Position numbers and translations under genes: made by a program. Below, one piece after another: positions 37,296 to 45,913 of a DNA stretch of 64,000 nt (position 1 is its first letter; the number at the start of each line of letters is the position of its first letter). Origin of the DNA: Chlamydiales bacterium STE3 (lineage in GTDB: Bacteria > Chlamydiota > Chlamydiia > Chlamydiales > Parachlamydiaceae); assembly GCA_011125455.1 (NCBI GenBank), contig VKHO01000018.1, positions 62,001 to 126,000 on the forward strand, written 5' to 3'. Under the pieces are notes generated by a model. That model was given only the letters and a program-made list of their open reading frames with translations, ran no database searches and was not told where the DNA came from.

Positions 37296-37505
37296 GTTGT
37301 TTTACCTGTAAATTTGGCTAAAAGCATTTTCTTATCTATTGCAATAGGCCGATGTTATTATCTTTAAAAGTTTCTTGAGCGCAAGATTCAAGAAGTGGCT
37401 TCGATCTAACAGAAAAAAATACCACACCAATTTAGCATAATATTTCGTACAATTGGTATTAAGAATTAAGAAGCATAGCGAAAAGCGAGGTTTTTAAGGA
37501 AGCAT

Positions 37506-38336
37506 ATGTCCGAAATTAATTTTGACGTAAGGTTGAAACAGGAGTTTTACCCTGAAAGCGATTACCCTAAGGTCTCGATCATCGTACCTACTTATAATAA
37601 CGCGCATACGATTAGAACCACTCTTAATAGTTTGCTAATGCAGCATTACCCCTCTTTTGAAATTTTAGTTATCGATGCAGGCTCGAGCGATCGTACCTTA
37701 GAAGTTGTTAAAAATTGCCGCAGCAAATTAATCAGGATATTTGCGGTTAGCAGTTACAATCGCTACGAGATGTTGAATAAGGGGATTTCTCTTGCTCGTG
37801 GTGATTATATAAACGTTGTTTTCCCTGGAGACTATTACATTTCCAAAGAGAACTTGCATATACTAATGAGTGTCGCAATTCGAGATAAATTTCCTGAGCT
37901 TATTTATTGCGGGTGCTTGATTCGAGATGGAAAATCCGAAGCTAAATTAATGTATCGGCCTCTGTCTTTTGAGTTGCTCAAAAAGGGGCAGCAGCCTACA
38001 AACCTACAGTCTTGTTGGTTTAAAAGAGCTCTTTTTCGGCGTATTGGGAAATTCGATACAAGCCTTAGCCTTAGAGGTGGTTTTGACCTGCTCTGTCGCT
38101 TGTCGCTTCAAGCAGAGCCAGTACGTTTTAGCTCAATTAAAAGAATCTTGCTTGATTACGATCTTAAGGGAGTCACTCGAAAAATGATTTTGGCGCATTT
38201 TAGAGAGACAATGAAAATTTTATACCGGCATTTCGGTTTAAAAACCGTAGTCAGGTGGCTCTTTCGACAAAAAGATGTGAGGCGGTATTTAAATAGCTGG
38301 AAGAAAAGTTTAGGGGTGGCATTGATTGGGCGATGA
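37506..38336 (+). CDS. Family 2 glycosyltransferase
   Basis: 276 residues. GT-A fold with the usual start KVSIIVPTYNNAHTIRTTLNSLLMQ (about 21-45), FEILVIDAGSSDRTLEVV (about 51-68) and a modified DxD region near FPGDYYISKENL (about 102-113). GGFDLLCRL near residue 195 is in the acceptor-side position. No membrane anchor except possibly a weak C-terminal amphipathic helix. The pattern resembles WcaA/PGL-type sugar transferases for surface polysaccharide or LPS core; donor and acceptor cannot be told. AAGGAAGC precedes the ATG. It is a single-gene unit, convergent with the next gene. Confidence 0.87.
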   Translation: MSEINFDVRLKQEFYPESDYPKVSIIVPTYNNAHTIRTTLNSLLMQHYPSFEILVIDAGSSDRTLEVVKNCRSKLIRIFAVSSYNRYEMLNKGISLARGDYINVVFPGDYYISKENLHILMSVAIRDKFPELIYCGCLIRDGKSEAKLMYRPLSFELLKKGQQPTNLQSCWFKRALFRRIGKFDTSLSLRGGFDLLCRLSLQAEPVRFSSIKRILLDYDLKGVTRKMILAHFRETMKILYRHFGLKTVVRWLFRQKDVRRYLNSWKKSLGVALIGR

Positions 38337-38341
38337 ACTTC

Positions 38342-38375
38342 GCTAACTTGCACATTTAACGATGTGCAAGTTAGC
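38342..38375. terminator. Perfect 14-bp hairpin between convergent genes
   Basis: GCTAACTTGCACAT and its exact complement ATGTGCAAGTTAGC flank a six-base loop. It starts six bases after the glycosyltransferase stop and ends eight bases before the stop of the convergent repeat protein, so it probably serves as a bidirectional terminator, although no strong T-run follows on either side. Confidence 0.7.
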
Positions 38376-38383
38376 CACGTCAA

Positions 38384-38803
38384 CTAGATAAAAGAAGTTA
38401 CTTCTTTTTTATCTTTTTTGCCGCAGCCACAGCCTGCTAAAGAGGTTTCTTCTTTAGGTTCTTCTGCATTACAAAGAAGCTTTTCTTCTTTAGGCTCTTC
38501 GGAAGTGTACAAAGTTTGTTCTTCTTTAGGCTCCTCGGAAGTGCCAAGGAGGTCTTCTTCTTTAGGCTCCTCTGAAACATAAAGAATGTTCTCTTCCTTG
38601 GGTTCTTCTGCAGTGCTAAAAAGGCCTTCGTCTTTTTCCTCTTTGCCTTTAGTACATCCACAGCCAGCTAGCTGGTCGCCATTTCTTTCTTCATTTTGTG
38701 CTAAATGATTTTCATTTTGTGGTTCTACTTCTTCTTTGCTATACGCATAGTGTGCAGTTAAAGAGAGCACAGTTACTGTTAGAGTGAGTATTCTTTTAAG
38801 CAT
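38384..38803 (-). CDS. Exported acidic EEPKEE-repeat protein with LAGCGC caps
   Basis: 139 residues from the ATG at 38801-38803, preferred to an ATG four codons upstream because GGAG is placed correctly only for the inner one. Signal peptide about 1-22 (ILTLTVTVLSLTAHYAYS). The mature chain has five copies of a 12-residue unit centred on EEPKEE (starting near 66, 78, 90, 102 and 114). The repeat block is flanked by two LAGCGC motifs (45-50 and 122-127), each with two Cys and followed by a Lys/Gly-rich stretch. Strongly acidic in the middle, basic at the end. The Cys pairs could form disulfides or bind metal, or anchor the protein. Family and function unknown. Confidence 0.75.
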   Translation of the reverse strand: MLKRILTLTVTVLSLTAHYAYSKEEVEPQNENHLAQNEERNGDQLAGCGCTKGKEEKDEGLFSTAEEPKEENILYVSEEPKEEDLLGTSEEPKEEQTLYTSEEPKEEKLLCNAEEPKEETSLAGCGCGKKDKKEVTSFI

Positions 38804-39148
38804 ATTTTTCTCCATTTGTGCTTAAGTGGACACGAGACAATTTTCAGGAATTTCTACTTATTGTCAAAGAATAAAGTTATTAATAGCAGTTTTTAAAATA
38901 AATTTTTGTTTATTTTGTAAATAAAAAAATTTAAAATTTTCCTTTTTAGAAACAAGAGAAAAGTTTTTGTTTGTTTGGTTAATTATCAACCTCCCCAGCT
39001 ATCCTTATAGAGTTGCCTTTGGCACTTCGTCCTCAACCACCAAAAATTCCCTTTTTTGTTACAAATTTTTTTAAGGTTAAGAATTACTTAGTTGTGTTAT
39101 AGTAATTCCTTTTAGAGATGTTAATTTAAGTTATTTTTAAGGAAAGGT
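38804..39148. other. Intergenic gap, 345 bp, divergent promoter region
   Basis: Separates the repeat protein (minus) from rlmN (plus). No coding frame of note. The right end contains GTTATAGTAATTCC, a plausible -10 region for rlmN-uvrC, and AAGGAAAG just before the rlmN ATG. Otherwise plain A/T-rich sequence. Confidence 0.45.
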
Positions 39149-40201
39149 ATGCATAATTTTTGTGAGTTATCCCTTGAGGAGTTAAAGGGTTGGCTAAAGA
39201 TTCAAGAAGAAAAGGAATTTCATGCTCGTCAACTTTTCGAGTGGGTTTACCAAAAAGGGGTAATTTCATGGGAGGAAATGACGAACCTGAGTAAAACTTT
39301 AAGAGCAAAACTCGCTTCTTCATTTAGGCTTCCTGCATTAAAATGCCTTAAAGTTACCGAGTCGACTGATCTGGAAACTTATAAATTTTTGTGGCAGTTA
39401 GTTGATGGGCAGCTTGTAGAGTCCGTTCTTATCTGTTCGGGAGATAGGAGAACTGTTTGTGTTTCTTCTCAAGTGGGCTGTCCTGCAAAGTGTGCTTTTT
39501 GTGCTTCGGGGAAACAGGGGTTTTTTCGCAATCTCAACTCGGCAGAAATTGTAGAGCAAATCGTTCAGATCAATGCCTGGTTAAAAAAGAAAGAAGAAAG
39601 AGTGAGTCATGTTGTTTATATGGGGATGGGAGAGCCTTTAAAAAATTATCCAGCTGTTGTGGAATCGATTCGCAAAATCTGCAATCCTGATATGCTTAAT
39701 CTTTCGCAAAGACGTATCACAGTTTCTACTGTGGGAATTGTTGATGGCATAAGACAGCTTGCTGAAGAAGAATTAAAGGTAAACCTTGTCCTGTCATTAC
39801 ATGCACCTAATCAAAGAATTAGACAGAAGATCATTCCTTATGCTCGGAAATACCCTTTAGAGGATATTTTGGAAGCAATGGATGAATATGCTGCCAAGAC
39901 AAAGAGGGATATCACTTTTGAATACACGCTTCTTGCTGGAATCAACGATCATCCTGACCACGCTCAAGAGTTAGGTCATTTATTAAAGGGGAAGCAGTGC
40001 ACTGTAAACCTCATCCCTTATAATCCTGTGATGGGATTAACGTTAAGAAGACCTGATAAGAAAGTCATTAAGGATTTTCGCAGCGTTTTATTCGGGCTCA
40101 AAATTGTCAATACCTGCCGCTACACTAAAGGTGATGACATTGCTGCAGCCTGTGGACAGTTGGCGATGCAACAAAAATCTTCAGTTTTAAATGTCATTTG
40201 A
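39149..40201 (+). CDS. rlmN: Dual-specificity 23S rRNA/tRNA adenine C2-methyltransferase RlmN
   Basis: 350 residues, radical-SAM enzyme that methylates A2503 of 23S rRNA and A37 of some tRNAs. The [4Fe-4S] motif C-x3-C-x2-C is C111, C115, C118 in VGCPAKCAFCASGKQGF. MGMGEPLKNY (SAM-binding GGE-like motif) and the C-terminal catalytic Cys in GDDIAAACGQLA are present. The N-terminal accessory domain (1-95) is normal. Last 11 bases overlap uvrC. Confidence 0.95.
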   Translation: MHNFCELSLEELKGWLKIQEEKEFHARQLFEWVYQKGVISWEEMTNLSKTLRAKLASSFRLPALKCLKVTESTDLETYKFLWQLVDGQLVESVLICSGDRRTVCVSSQVGCPAKCAFCASGKQGFFRNLNSAEIVEQIVQINAWLKKKEERVSHVVYMGMGEPLKNYPAVVESIRKICNPDMLNLSQRRITVSTVGIVDGIRQLAEEELKVNLVLSLHAPNQRIRQKIIPYARKYPLEDILEAMDEYAAKTKRDITFEYTLLAGINDHPDHAQELGHLLKGKQCTVNLIPYNPVMGLTLRRPDKKVIKDFRSVLFGLKIVNTCRYTKGDDIAAACGQLAMQQKSSVLNVI

Positions 40202-42008
40202 TGTTTCTAAATTAAAGGCCTTTTCGACATTTCCTGGCGTGTACATCATGAGACGCGCTTCTGGGGAAGTGCTTTACGTAGGTAAAGCAAAAAATATTAA
40301 AGCGCGTGTTCGCCAATACTTTTTAAAAGGTGGCGATGGGCGCTTTATGGTTCCCTTTTTAGTCTCTTATGTCGATGAAATTGAAACTATTGTTGTCACT
40401 TCAGAAAAAGAAGCGCTTCTTTTAGAAAATAATTTAATCAAACAACACCGACCCAAATTCAATGCTCTACTAAAAGATGACAAAAGCTACATCGCACTAA
40501 AAATCAATCACAAGCACCCATGGCCAAAGATTGAGCTTACTCGGTACAAAGGGAAATTAAAGAAAGATGGACGTTACTTCGGTCCCTACACGAGCGCCTT
40601 TGCAGCGCGCAAGACCTTGGATCTTTTGCAAAAAATGTTTCCGATGCGTCAATGCTCAGACCAGGAGCTTTTGAGGCGTAAGCGTCCTTGTATTCTCTAT
40701 GGCATGCAACGCTGTATAGCTCCCTGTGTGGGCCTCTGTTCAAAGGACCAATACAACTCATTGGTAGACAATGCGATTAAATTTTTAAAAGGCCAAGATA
40801 GGGAAATTCTTCCTACACTTAACCAGGAGATGCAACGGGCTTCAGAACTTCTTGAATTTGAACGTGCTAAAGAGTTATGGGATTTGATTCGGCAAATTGA
40901 GAACACGCTAGAAGGTCAGTCGGTAGACAAGCCTCTTGGGGAAGATGCTGATGTATTAGCTATTTTTCGCCAAGGGGATGAAGTAATTCTTTCTCAACTC
41001 TATTTTCGTGGTGGCCGGATGATCGGTACCAAAAATCATAACTTTAGCAAAATAGCTGAAGATGATGCAGAATTATTAGAAACTTTCCTTTTACAGTGTT
41101 ATTCAGATCTTTCAGATCCTCCCCATGAAATTTTCTTGCCTTTCGAATTGCAGAATGGGGATGTGATAGAAGAAATTATTTCCCAGGATAAAAAACGTAA
41201 AATTCGTCTCTACACACCGAAGAAGGGTGAGAAACGGGGGCTAGTCGAACTGGCCCTCAAAAACGCACAAAATGCCTTTGCCACACAAAAAGATGAAAAA
41301 TCGATTCGTGAGCGTACGCTTCTCCAAATGCAGGAACAGCTAAAGCTTTCTCGCTACCCTCGTCGTATCGAATGTTTCGATAATTCTAATCTCTCAGGCG
41401 ATGAACCAGTGGCGGCTCTTGTAGCATTTACGGAAGGGGAAAAGGATACTCAATACTATCGCAAGTATAAAATTCGTGCAGCAGATCGCTCAGATGATTA
41501 TGGTGCGATGAAAGAAGTATTGACAAGGCGCTATCAGAAGACTGAAGAAAAGAACAATTTACCTGACTTAATTATTGTTGATGGGGGTAAGGGACATTTG
41601 AATATGGCTCTAAAGGTTTTAAGAGAGCTTAATATCATTTCTGTCGATGTGATTGGACTGGCAAAAGAGGAAGGTCGGCATGATAAAGGGGCGACTCTTG
41701 AGCAAATCTTTCTCCCTGAAGTTAAAGACCCTATTCTTCTACCAAGGCATTCTCCAATTCTTTTCCTTCTTCAAAAAATAAGAGACGAGTCTCATCGCGT
41801 CGCCATCAGCTTTTTGCGCAAACGTCATAGCAAGAAAACAGTGAAAACCGCTTTGGTGGAAATCGCAGGAATTGGTCCTGAAAAATCCAAACGTTTACTG
41901 AAACATTTTGGAAGTTTACAGAAAGTTTCCGAAGCCACAGAAGAGCAGTTAAAAGAAGTTGCGGGTCTTTCTGAGTCTAATATCATTTCAATATTAAAAT
42001 TCTTTTAA
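40191..42008 (+). CDS. uvrC: Excinuclease ABC subunit C
   Basis: 605 residues, makes both incisions in nucleotide excision repair. GIY-YIG-type nuclease domain at the start (FPGVYIMRRASGEVLYVGKAKN, about 14-35). UvrB-binding UVR region about 208-237 (MQRASELLEFERAKELWDLI). RNase-H-like nuclease domain in the second half: RIECFDNSNLSGDEPVAA and LIIVDGGKGHLNMA with the catalytic acids. Helix-hairpin-helix pair at the end (EIAGIGPEKSKRLLKHFGS, then AGLSESNIISIL). It overlaps rlmN by 11 bases; the two are co-transcribed. Confidence 0.96.
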   Translation: MSFDVSKLKAFSTFPGVYIMRRASGEVLYVGKAKNIKARVRQYFLKGGDGRFMVPFLVSYVDEIETIVVTSEKEALLLENNLIKQHRPKFNALLKDDKSYIALKINHKHPWPKIELTRYKGKLKKDGRYFGPYTSAFAARKTLDLLQKMFPMRQCSDQELLRRKRPCILYGMQRCIAPCVGLCSKDQYNSLVDNAIKFLKGQDREILPTLNQEMQRASELLEFERAKELWDLIRQIENTLEGQSVDKPLGEDADVLAIFRQGDEVILSQLYFRGGRMIGTKNHNFSKIAEDDAELLETFLLQCYSDLSDPPHEIFLPFELQNGDVIEEIISQDKKRKIRLYTPKKGEKRGLVELALKNAQNAFATQKDEKSIRERTLLQMQEQLKLSRYPRRIECFDNSNLSGDEPVAALVAFTEGEKDTQYYRKYKIRAADRSDDYGAMKEVLTRRYQKTEEKNNLPDLIIVDGGKGHLNMALKVLRELNIISVDVIGLAKEEGRHDKGATLEQIFLPEVKDPILLPRHSPILFLLQKIRDESHRVAISFLRKRHSKKTVKTALVEIAGIGPEKSKRLLKHFGSLQKVSEATEEQLKEVAGLSESNIISILKFF

Positions 42009-42083
42009 TATTTGCTGTTTAATTATTATTAAATAATTTGTATTATTAATTTATAATAATATTTTATATATTTTGAGGGATTT

Positions 42084-43931
42084 ATGGGTATTGAAGGATT
42101 ATTCCAGCCGTCTGATCATTTACCAATTCAGTCTCAGCCAAAACCAGAATCTAACCTTCCTATTTCTTCAAAGCAAAACTTATCCACTGCTCAGTTGGTG
42201 CAGAGAATTCTTTCCCCCGCAGAAGAGTCTGTGGTTCCTGGACAAAAAGAAGTGATCCATGAAGCAGAAAATATTGTTAAAGAGATTGAGACTTCGGTTA
42301 AAGAATTTGATCAACTTAGTCAATCCCAAAATGATCCTGAAACTCTTAGAGAAGAAAGTTTATTAGATAGCTTTCTACAAGACGTTCCCTATGCAGTTGA
42401 AAGCGACGAGCAAAAAAAGATGGTAGACAGCATGCTTGGCCTCCAGGAAGTTGAAGAAGCTAGCTTGCCGGGGGAAGAGGCAACTGCATCTGTGAAGGCA
42501 AGTCGCCTATCACAGGGGGTTTTCCCTCAGGCCGAAACTGATAATGATGAAGCTGTAACTCCTCTACTCGATTCACAAAATTTCGTACACTTTAATGAAA
42601 AAGGTAGGCTATCTGACAATGACGAATCCGAGAACGGTAGCCTCTTAGATTTTGAGGAAATTGATTTTAACGACTCTGAATCTAAAAAAGATGCTGTTAC
42701 TTTTCGCGAAGAACCGCGCAATTCCATGACGGTGGTAGATCGCAAACGATCATTAGGCTTTAAAATTTGGCGGCTTCTTTCGCGCCTTACTGCCTTACTA
42801 TCCCATGACAAAACAAAGTTTCTTTCTAAAATTGTTGTTAAATTCGGATTGGTAAGGATAGAAGAGATGGAGCCTGACATGATTGCCCGCTTATCGAGCA
42901 CATTAATGAGTCGGGTTTCTCAAGATCAGTTTTCGAAGCTAAAACCTGAACATTTTGACAAGATGGATTTCAGCCAGCTCTTTGCCATTGGGCCCGACCG
43001 CTTAAGCGAAATTGGGCCTAAAAACATGGCCCATGTGATTAAAAATCGCCTTGATCTGGAAGCTGCGAGGAGCTTTTTTATCCTTGAGATAGCAGAAAAA
43101 AGCTTCGAAGAAAAAAGTCAAAATAAATTAGTTAGGGATCTCTTTTCTGAGCTAGGACCAGATATAACACGTAGATTTTTAAAAGACTTACAGAAAACAT
43201 CAACTGAAAAATTTGCTTATTTTTATAAAACTTTACTAGGCCGCGAAAAGCTCGTTCAGGAAAATTATATTCAAAGCCTTCTTGATGGAAGCGAAGAGTC
43301 ATTTAAAGAAGATCCCACTCATAGAGTTGATATTGGAGATGGTCAGAACGCAGTTGGCTTCAATCCTTTAGAAATATTTTGGAAAGATGCTGAAAGAGAA
43401 AATACATATATTTTTAATGGCCAGCAAGTTGACCCTGACATAAGCGGGCAAGAAAAAACGCATCAAGTTCTTGAAATGCTCTATGAAACTACAGGCAGAG
43501 ATGCGGCATTAACACAAAATCTCCAATTTCTGCTTAATCAAGGAGCATTGGCCAAGTTTCAGAGGTATATCACCGAGCGTTATAGCTTAGGACTAATTCC
43601 TCTCCCAGGGACTCCTTATAAGGAGAACGATGATCCTTCGGTTGGCACAGGAACAGAACAGACTGTCTATAGCCTAAATATTGACCAGGGGAAGGGCATC
43701 ATCAATTTAAGTGCTAGTGTTGTTCTTGAATTAAAAAATGTTATGGATGGCCAAATTCTGGGATATATAAAAAGTGAAACCCTCGTTTCTTGTTCAGCTG
43801 AGGAATTAAGACAAGGCAATGTGCCAAATTCACAAGCTTTATCGCGGATCTCGCCAGTTTTTAATTCATTAGAAGAAACTCTTACTTATGATTTTGATGC
43901 GAATGTAGAGGATGATCGTCTTGAAAGCTGA
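42084..43931 (+). CDS. Large acidic protein, unknown, probably truncated by nonsense mutations
   Basis: 615 residues from ATG 42084 (TTTGAGGGAT upstream). No signal peptide or membrane segment. The first ~210 residues are acidic and Ser/Gln/Glu-rich, likely disordered. About 225-390 is a Leu-rich helical region with a repeated pattern (KLKPEHFDKMDFSQLFAIGPDRLSEIGPKNM). About 430-600 looks globular (VGFNPLEIFWKDAERENTYIF, then SVVLELKNVMDGQ). The same frame continues past the TGA at 43929-43931 for 97 more codons with only one further stop. I recognise no family. The disordered-plus-helical build and lack of relatives known to me would fit a secreted effector, but that is a guess. Confidence 0.75.
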   Translation: MGIEGLFQPSDHLPIQSQPKPESNLPISSKQNLSTAQLVQRILSPAEESVVPGQKEVIHEAENIVKEIETSVKEFDQLSQSQNDPETLREESLLDSFLQDVPYAVESDEQKKMVDSMLGLQEVEEASLPGEEATASVKASRLSQGVFPQAETDNDEAVTPLLDSQNFVHFNEKGRLSDNDESENGSLLDFEEIDFNDSESKKDAVTFREEPRNSMTVVDRKRSLGFKIWRLLSRLTALLSHDKTKFLSKIVVKFGLVRIEEMEPDMIARLSSTLMSRVSQDQFSKLKPEHFDKMDFSQLFAIGPDRLSEIGPKNMAHVIKNRLDLEAARSFFILEIAEKSFEEKSQNKLVRDLFSELGPDITRRFLKDLQKTSTEKFAYFYKTLLGREKLVQENYIQSLLDGSEESFKEDPTHRVDIGDGQNAVGFNPLEIFWKDAERENTYIFNGQQVDPDISGQEKTHQVLEMLYETTGRDAALTQNLQFLLNQGALAKFQRYITERYSLGLIPLPGTPYKENDDPSVGTGTEQTVYSLNIDQGKGIINLSASVVLELKNVMDGQILGYIKSETLVSCSAEELRQGNVPNSQALSRISPVFNSLEETLTYDFDANVEDDRLES

Positions 43932-44222
43932 GTAGCTGGCTCTTCAAAAACTATAGATAGAAACCTGTTAAAACGCCTTTGGGTTGATGCTTTAAATGCT
44001 GTTTAGGCTGCTCCGGATTTATTGCATTTTGAGTTTGCTTTGCGTAACCTCAGTCGGGTTAAAGGGGGAGATGAGGGTAAGGAGAGTGAGCTTGCTTCTA
44101 AAAAGATGGATGAAGCAATAGTAAGTTTTTATGATACGCCGGTGAATTTCCCTGAGAAGGCTGAGAGACTAGCAGAGGCTCTTTTGGATAAGGTGCTCAA
44201 TGATCCTAGCAGGCAGGCGTAA
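43932..44222 (+). pseudogene. Read-through remainder of the 42084 gene, with a second in-frame TAG
   Basis: In the same reading frame as the upstream gene: VAGSSKTIDRNLLKRLWVDALNAV, then TAG at 44004-44006, then AAPDLLHFEFALRNLSRVKGG and on to TAA at 44220-44222. The composition is protein-like and the frame has no other stop, so the ancestral protein was probably ~712 residues and lost its last ~97 residues by two nonsense changes. Alternative: recoding or sequencing error at both stops, which is less likely. Confidence 0.7.
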
Positions 44223-44273
44223 GTTTTTCCTTTCATAAAAAAAATATCCCGTGTAGTATTTTGTCATTTCAAC

Positions 44274-44347
44274 GGGATATTAGCTCAGTTGGTTAGAGCG
44301 CCACGTTGACATCGTGGAGGTCAGCTGTTCGAGTCAGCTATATCCCA
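44274..44347 (+). tRNA. tRNA-Val (anticodon GAC)
   Basis: 74 nt cloverleaf: acceptor GGGATAT/ATATCCC, D arm GCTCAGTTGGTTAGAGC, anticodon stem CCACG/CGTGG with loop TTGACAT (anticodon GAC), five-base variable loop AGGTC, T arm AGCTG/CAGCT with loop TTCGAGT, discriminator A. The CCA end is not encoded. It ends 15 bases before the ThrRS-like start codon. Confidence 0.95.
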
Positions 44348-44362
44348 TAACTTTTAAGTTAC

Positions 44363-45913
44363 ATGTCATTTTCAGAGCAATCAGATTCTATACGCTTCCA
44401 AGCAATGGAACTGCTTGCTTTTTCAGTTCTCGATCTTTTCCCTAGTACACAGCTAGTTGATGGCAAAATCTCAAATGTAGATTTTTACTACGATTTTATC
44501 TTTGAAAAACCCTTTGCCGATCAAGCCTTACATTTGGTTGAGGAAAGGTGGAGAAAAGCTTTAAAAGAATTTGCAGGATTTAAGTATCCAGAGATGATGC
44601 GTGAAAATGCAGCAGGGTTGTTTGAGCACCATCACCAGTCGATCAAGGCAGAACAGGCGCTAAATCACTCTTCCAACATTATTTCCTTACTAAATTTAGG
44701 GGAATTTTATGACATCGTCTCTCCTGTATTTCAGCAAGAGAGTGATAGGAGGGTCTATCCTAAGCTTTTTGGGTACCATACCTATCAGCAAGAAGGGCTT
44801 CTAATCACGAGGCTAGATGCAACAGTTTTTAGTGATCAGGATGACCTTAAGGCTTATCAAAAGTTGCGTAAAGTAGGGGAAAAGTTTAGCCATAAAGAAC
44901 TTGGTAAAAAACTCGAGTTGTTTGACGTGAAAAAAGACAAACAATGGTTTTTTCACCCTCGTGGGGAAAAATTTAAGAGCAACATTAAAGAGATTTTTGC
45001 TAATCTTTGCGAGCAAGAGGGATTTCCTTTTGTTTCCTCATTAAATCAAGCCCAAGCGGAAGGAATTTCTAGATACGGGTTTGAAGGACTAGGCGCTTGG
45101 TTGAAAGACGTTAATGATAAAAATGATGTTAACTGCGGATTGCTGAGTCTTTTAGAGCACGAAAGTTTAAAGATTAGCACCTTTGAGACTGGGAGAATCC
45201 TCCTGAATCGCTGCATTTCTTCCTTGCAATTCATTAAGAAAATCATTAAGATATTTGATTTGAACCACGAGTGGGTATTGCGTACTTATAGACCGACTGA
45301 AGTCTCTAAAAAACAATGGCAAACCCAGGTAGATTTGTTAAAATCTGCTGCTGAACAGTGTGAAATTCGCTATAGCTATGACCTAAGCCCTGACAATTAC
45401 TCTTCTGAGAGTAATTTCCATGTTTGCCAATTTCCTAGTTTGGAGATGTGCGTATATGATAGTTTAGGTAGAAGATGGGCAACTTCTTCGATAAGTTTTT
45501 CGTCAAGCGAAGGCAAGGAAACTCTGATCATTTCACCTCTGGTCTCCTTGGAAAGGTTTGTGGCGCTGCTTTTAGAGCAAAAAACTGGTTTAATTCCCAG
45601 TTGGCTACTGCCCGAGAAGGTGAGAGTTCTGCTGCTCTCCAAGGAACAAAAAAAAACAGCAAGGGCTTTGCAGCAAACTTTGATTAGCCGTGGTGTTTTC
45701 GCCGGCCTCGATGTAGGTGACGAAAAATTGGCAAAAAAGGTAGAGTTAGCAACCCAGCATCAGGTTCCCTTTTTCATAGTGATTAGGGAAAAAGAAGATA
45801 ATAATGGCTTAATTGCCGTACGTCGATTAGGAGAAGATGTAACTTCAGAAATGGAGTTAGAAAATTTCCTCCTTATTGCAAAACAGGAGTTAGAGAGAAA
45901 ACTTGAAAGTTAA
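44363..45913 (+). CDS. Threonyl-tRNA-synthetase-like protein lacking catalytic motifs
   Basis: 516 residues, alignable by eye to ThrRS from end to end. N2 editing-like domain: LFPSTQLVDGKISNVDFYYDFIFEKPF (in parts about 25-52), LLNLGEFYDIVSPVF (where ThrRS has GEFVDLCRGPH), and KLGKKLELF-like HKELGKKLELF. Core remnant: WFFHPRG, FHVCQFPSLEMCVYDSLGRRWATSSIS and VSLERFVALLLEQ. Missing are the ThrRS zinc ligands, motif 2 (HR-E) and the motif 3 Arg. The C-terminal anticodon-binding domain is good (KVRVLLLSKEQKKTARALQQ, DEKLAKKVELATQHQVPFFIVI). It cannot be a normal ThrRS. Gene order thrS-infC-rpmI-rplT-pheS is the classical one, so it occupies the ancestral thrS place. The start lacks a Shine-Dalgarno and lies 15 bases after tRNA-Val. 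Confidence 0.82.
   Translation: MSFSEQSDSIRFQAMELLAFSVLDLFPSTQLVDGKISNVDFYYDFIFEKPFADQALHLVEERWRKALKEFAGFKYPEMMRENAAGLFEHHHQSIKAEQALNHSSNIISLLNLGEFYDIVSPVFQQESDRRVYPKLFGYHTYQQEGLLITRLDATVFSDQDDLKAYQKLRKVGEKFSHKELGKKLELFDVKKDKQWFFHPRGEKFKSNIKEIFANLCEQEGFPFVSSLNQAQAEGISRYGFEGLGAWLKDVNDKNDVNCGLLSLLEHESLKISTFETGRILLNRCISSLQFIKKIIKIFDLNHEWVLRTYRPTEVSKKQWQTQVDLLKSAAEQCEIRYSYDLSPDNYSSESNFHVCQFPSLEMCVYDSLGRRWATSSISFSSSEGKETLIISPLVSLERFVALLLEQKTGLIPSWLLPEKVRVLLLSKEQKKTARALQQTLISRGVFAGLDVGDEKLAKKVELATQHQVPFFIVIREKEDNNGLIAVRRLGEDVTSEMELENFLLIAKQELERKLES

Noticed and set aside
38342-38375. Possible regulatory operator from the perfect 14-bp inverted repeat
   Set aside because: It lies between two convergent stop codons, so a terminator role is simpler.
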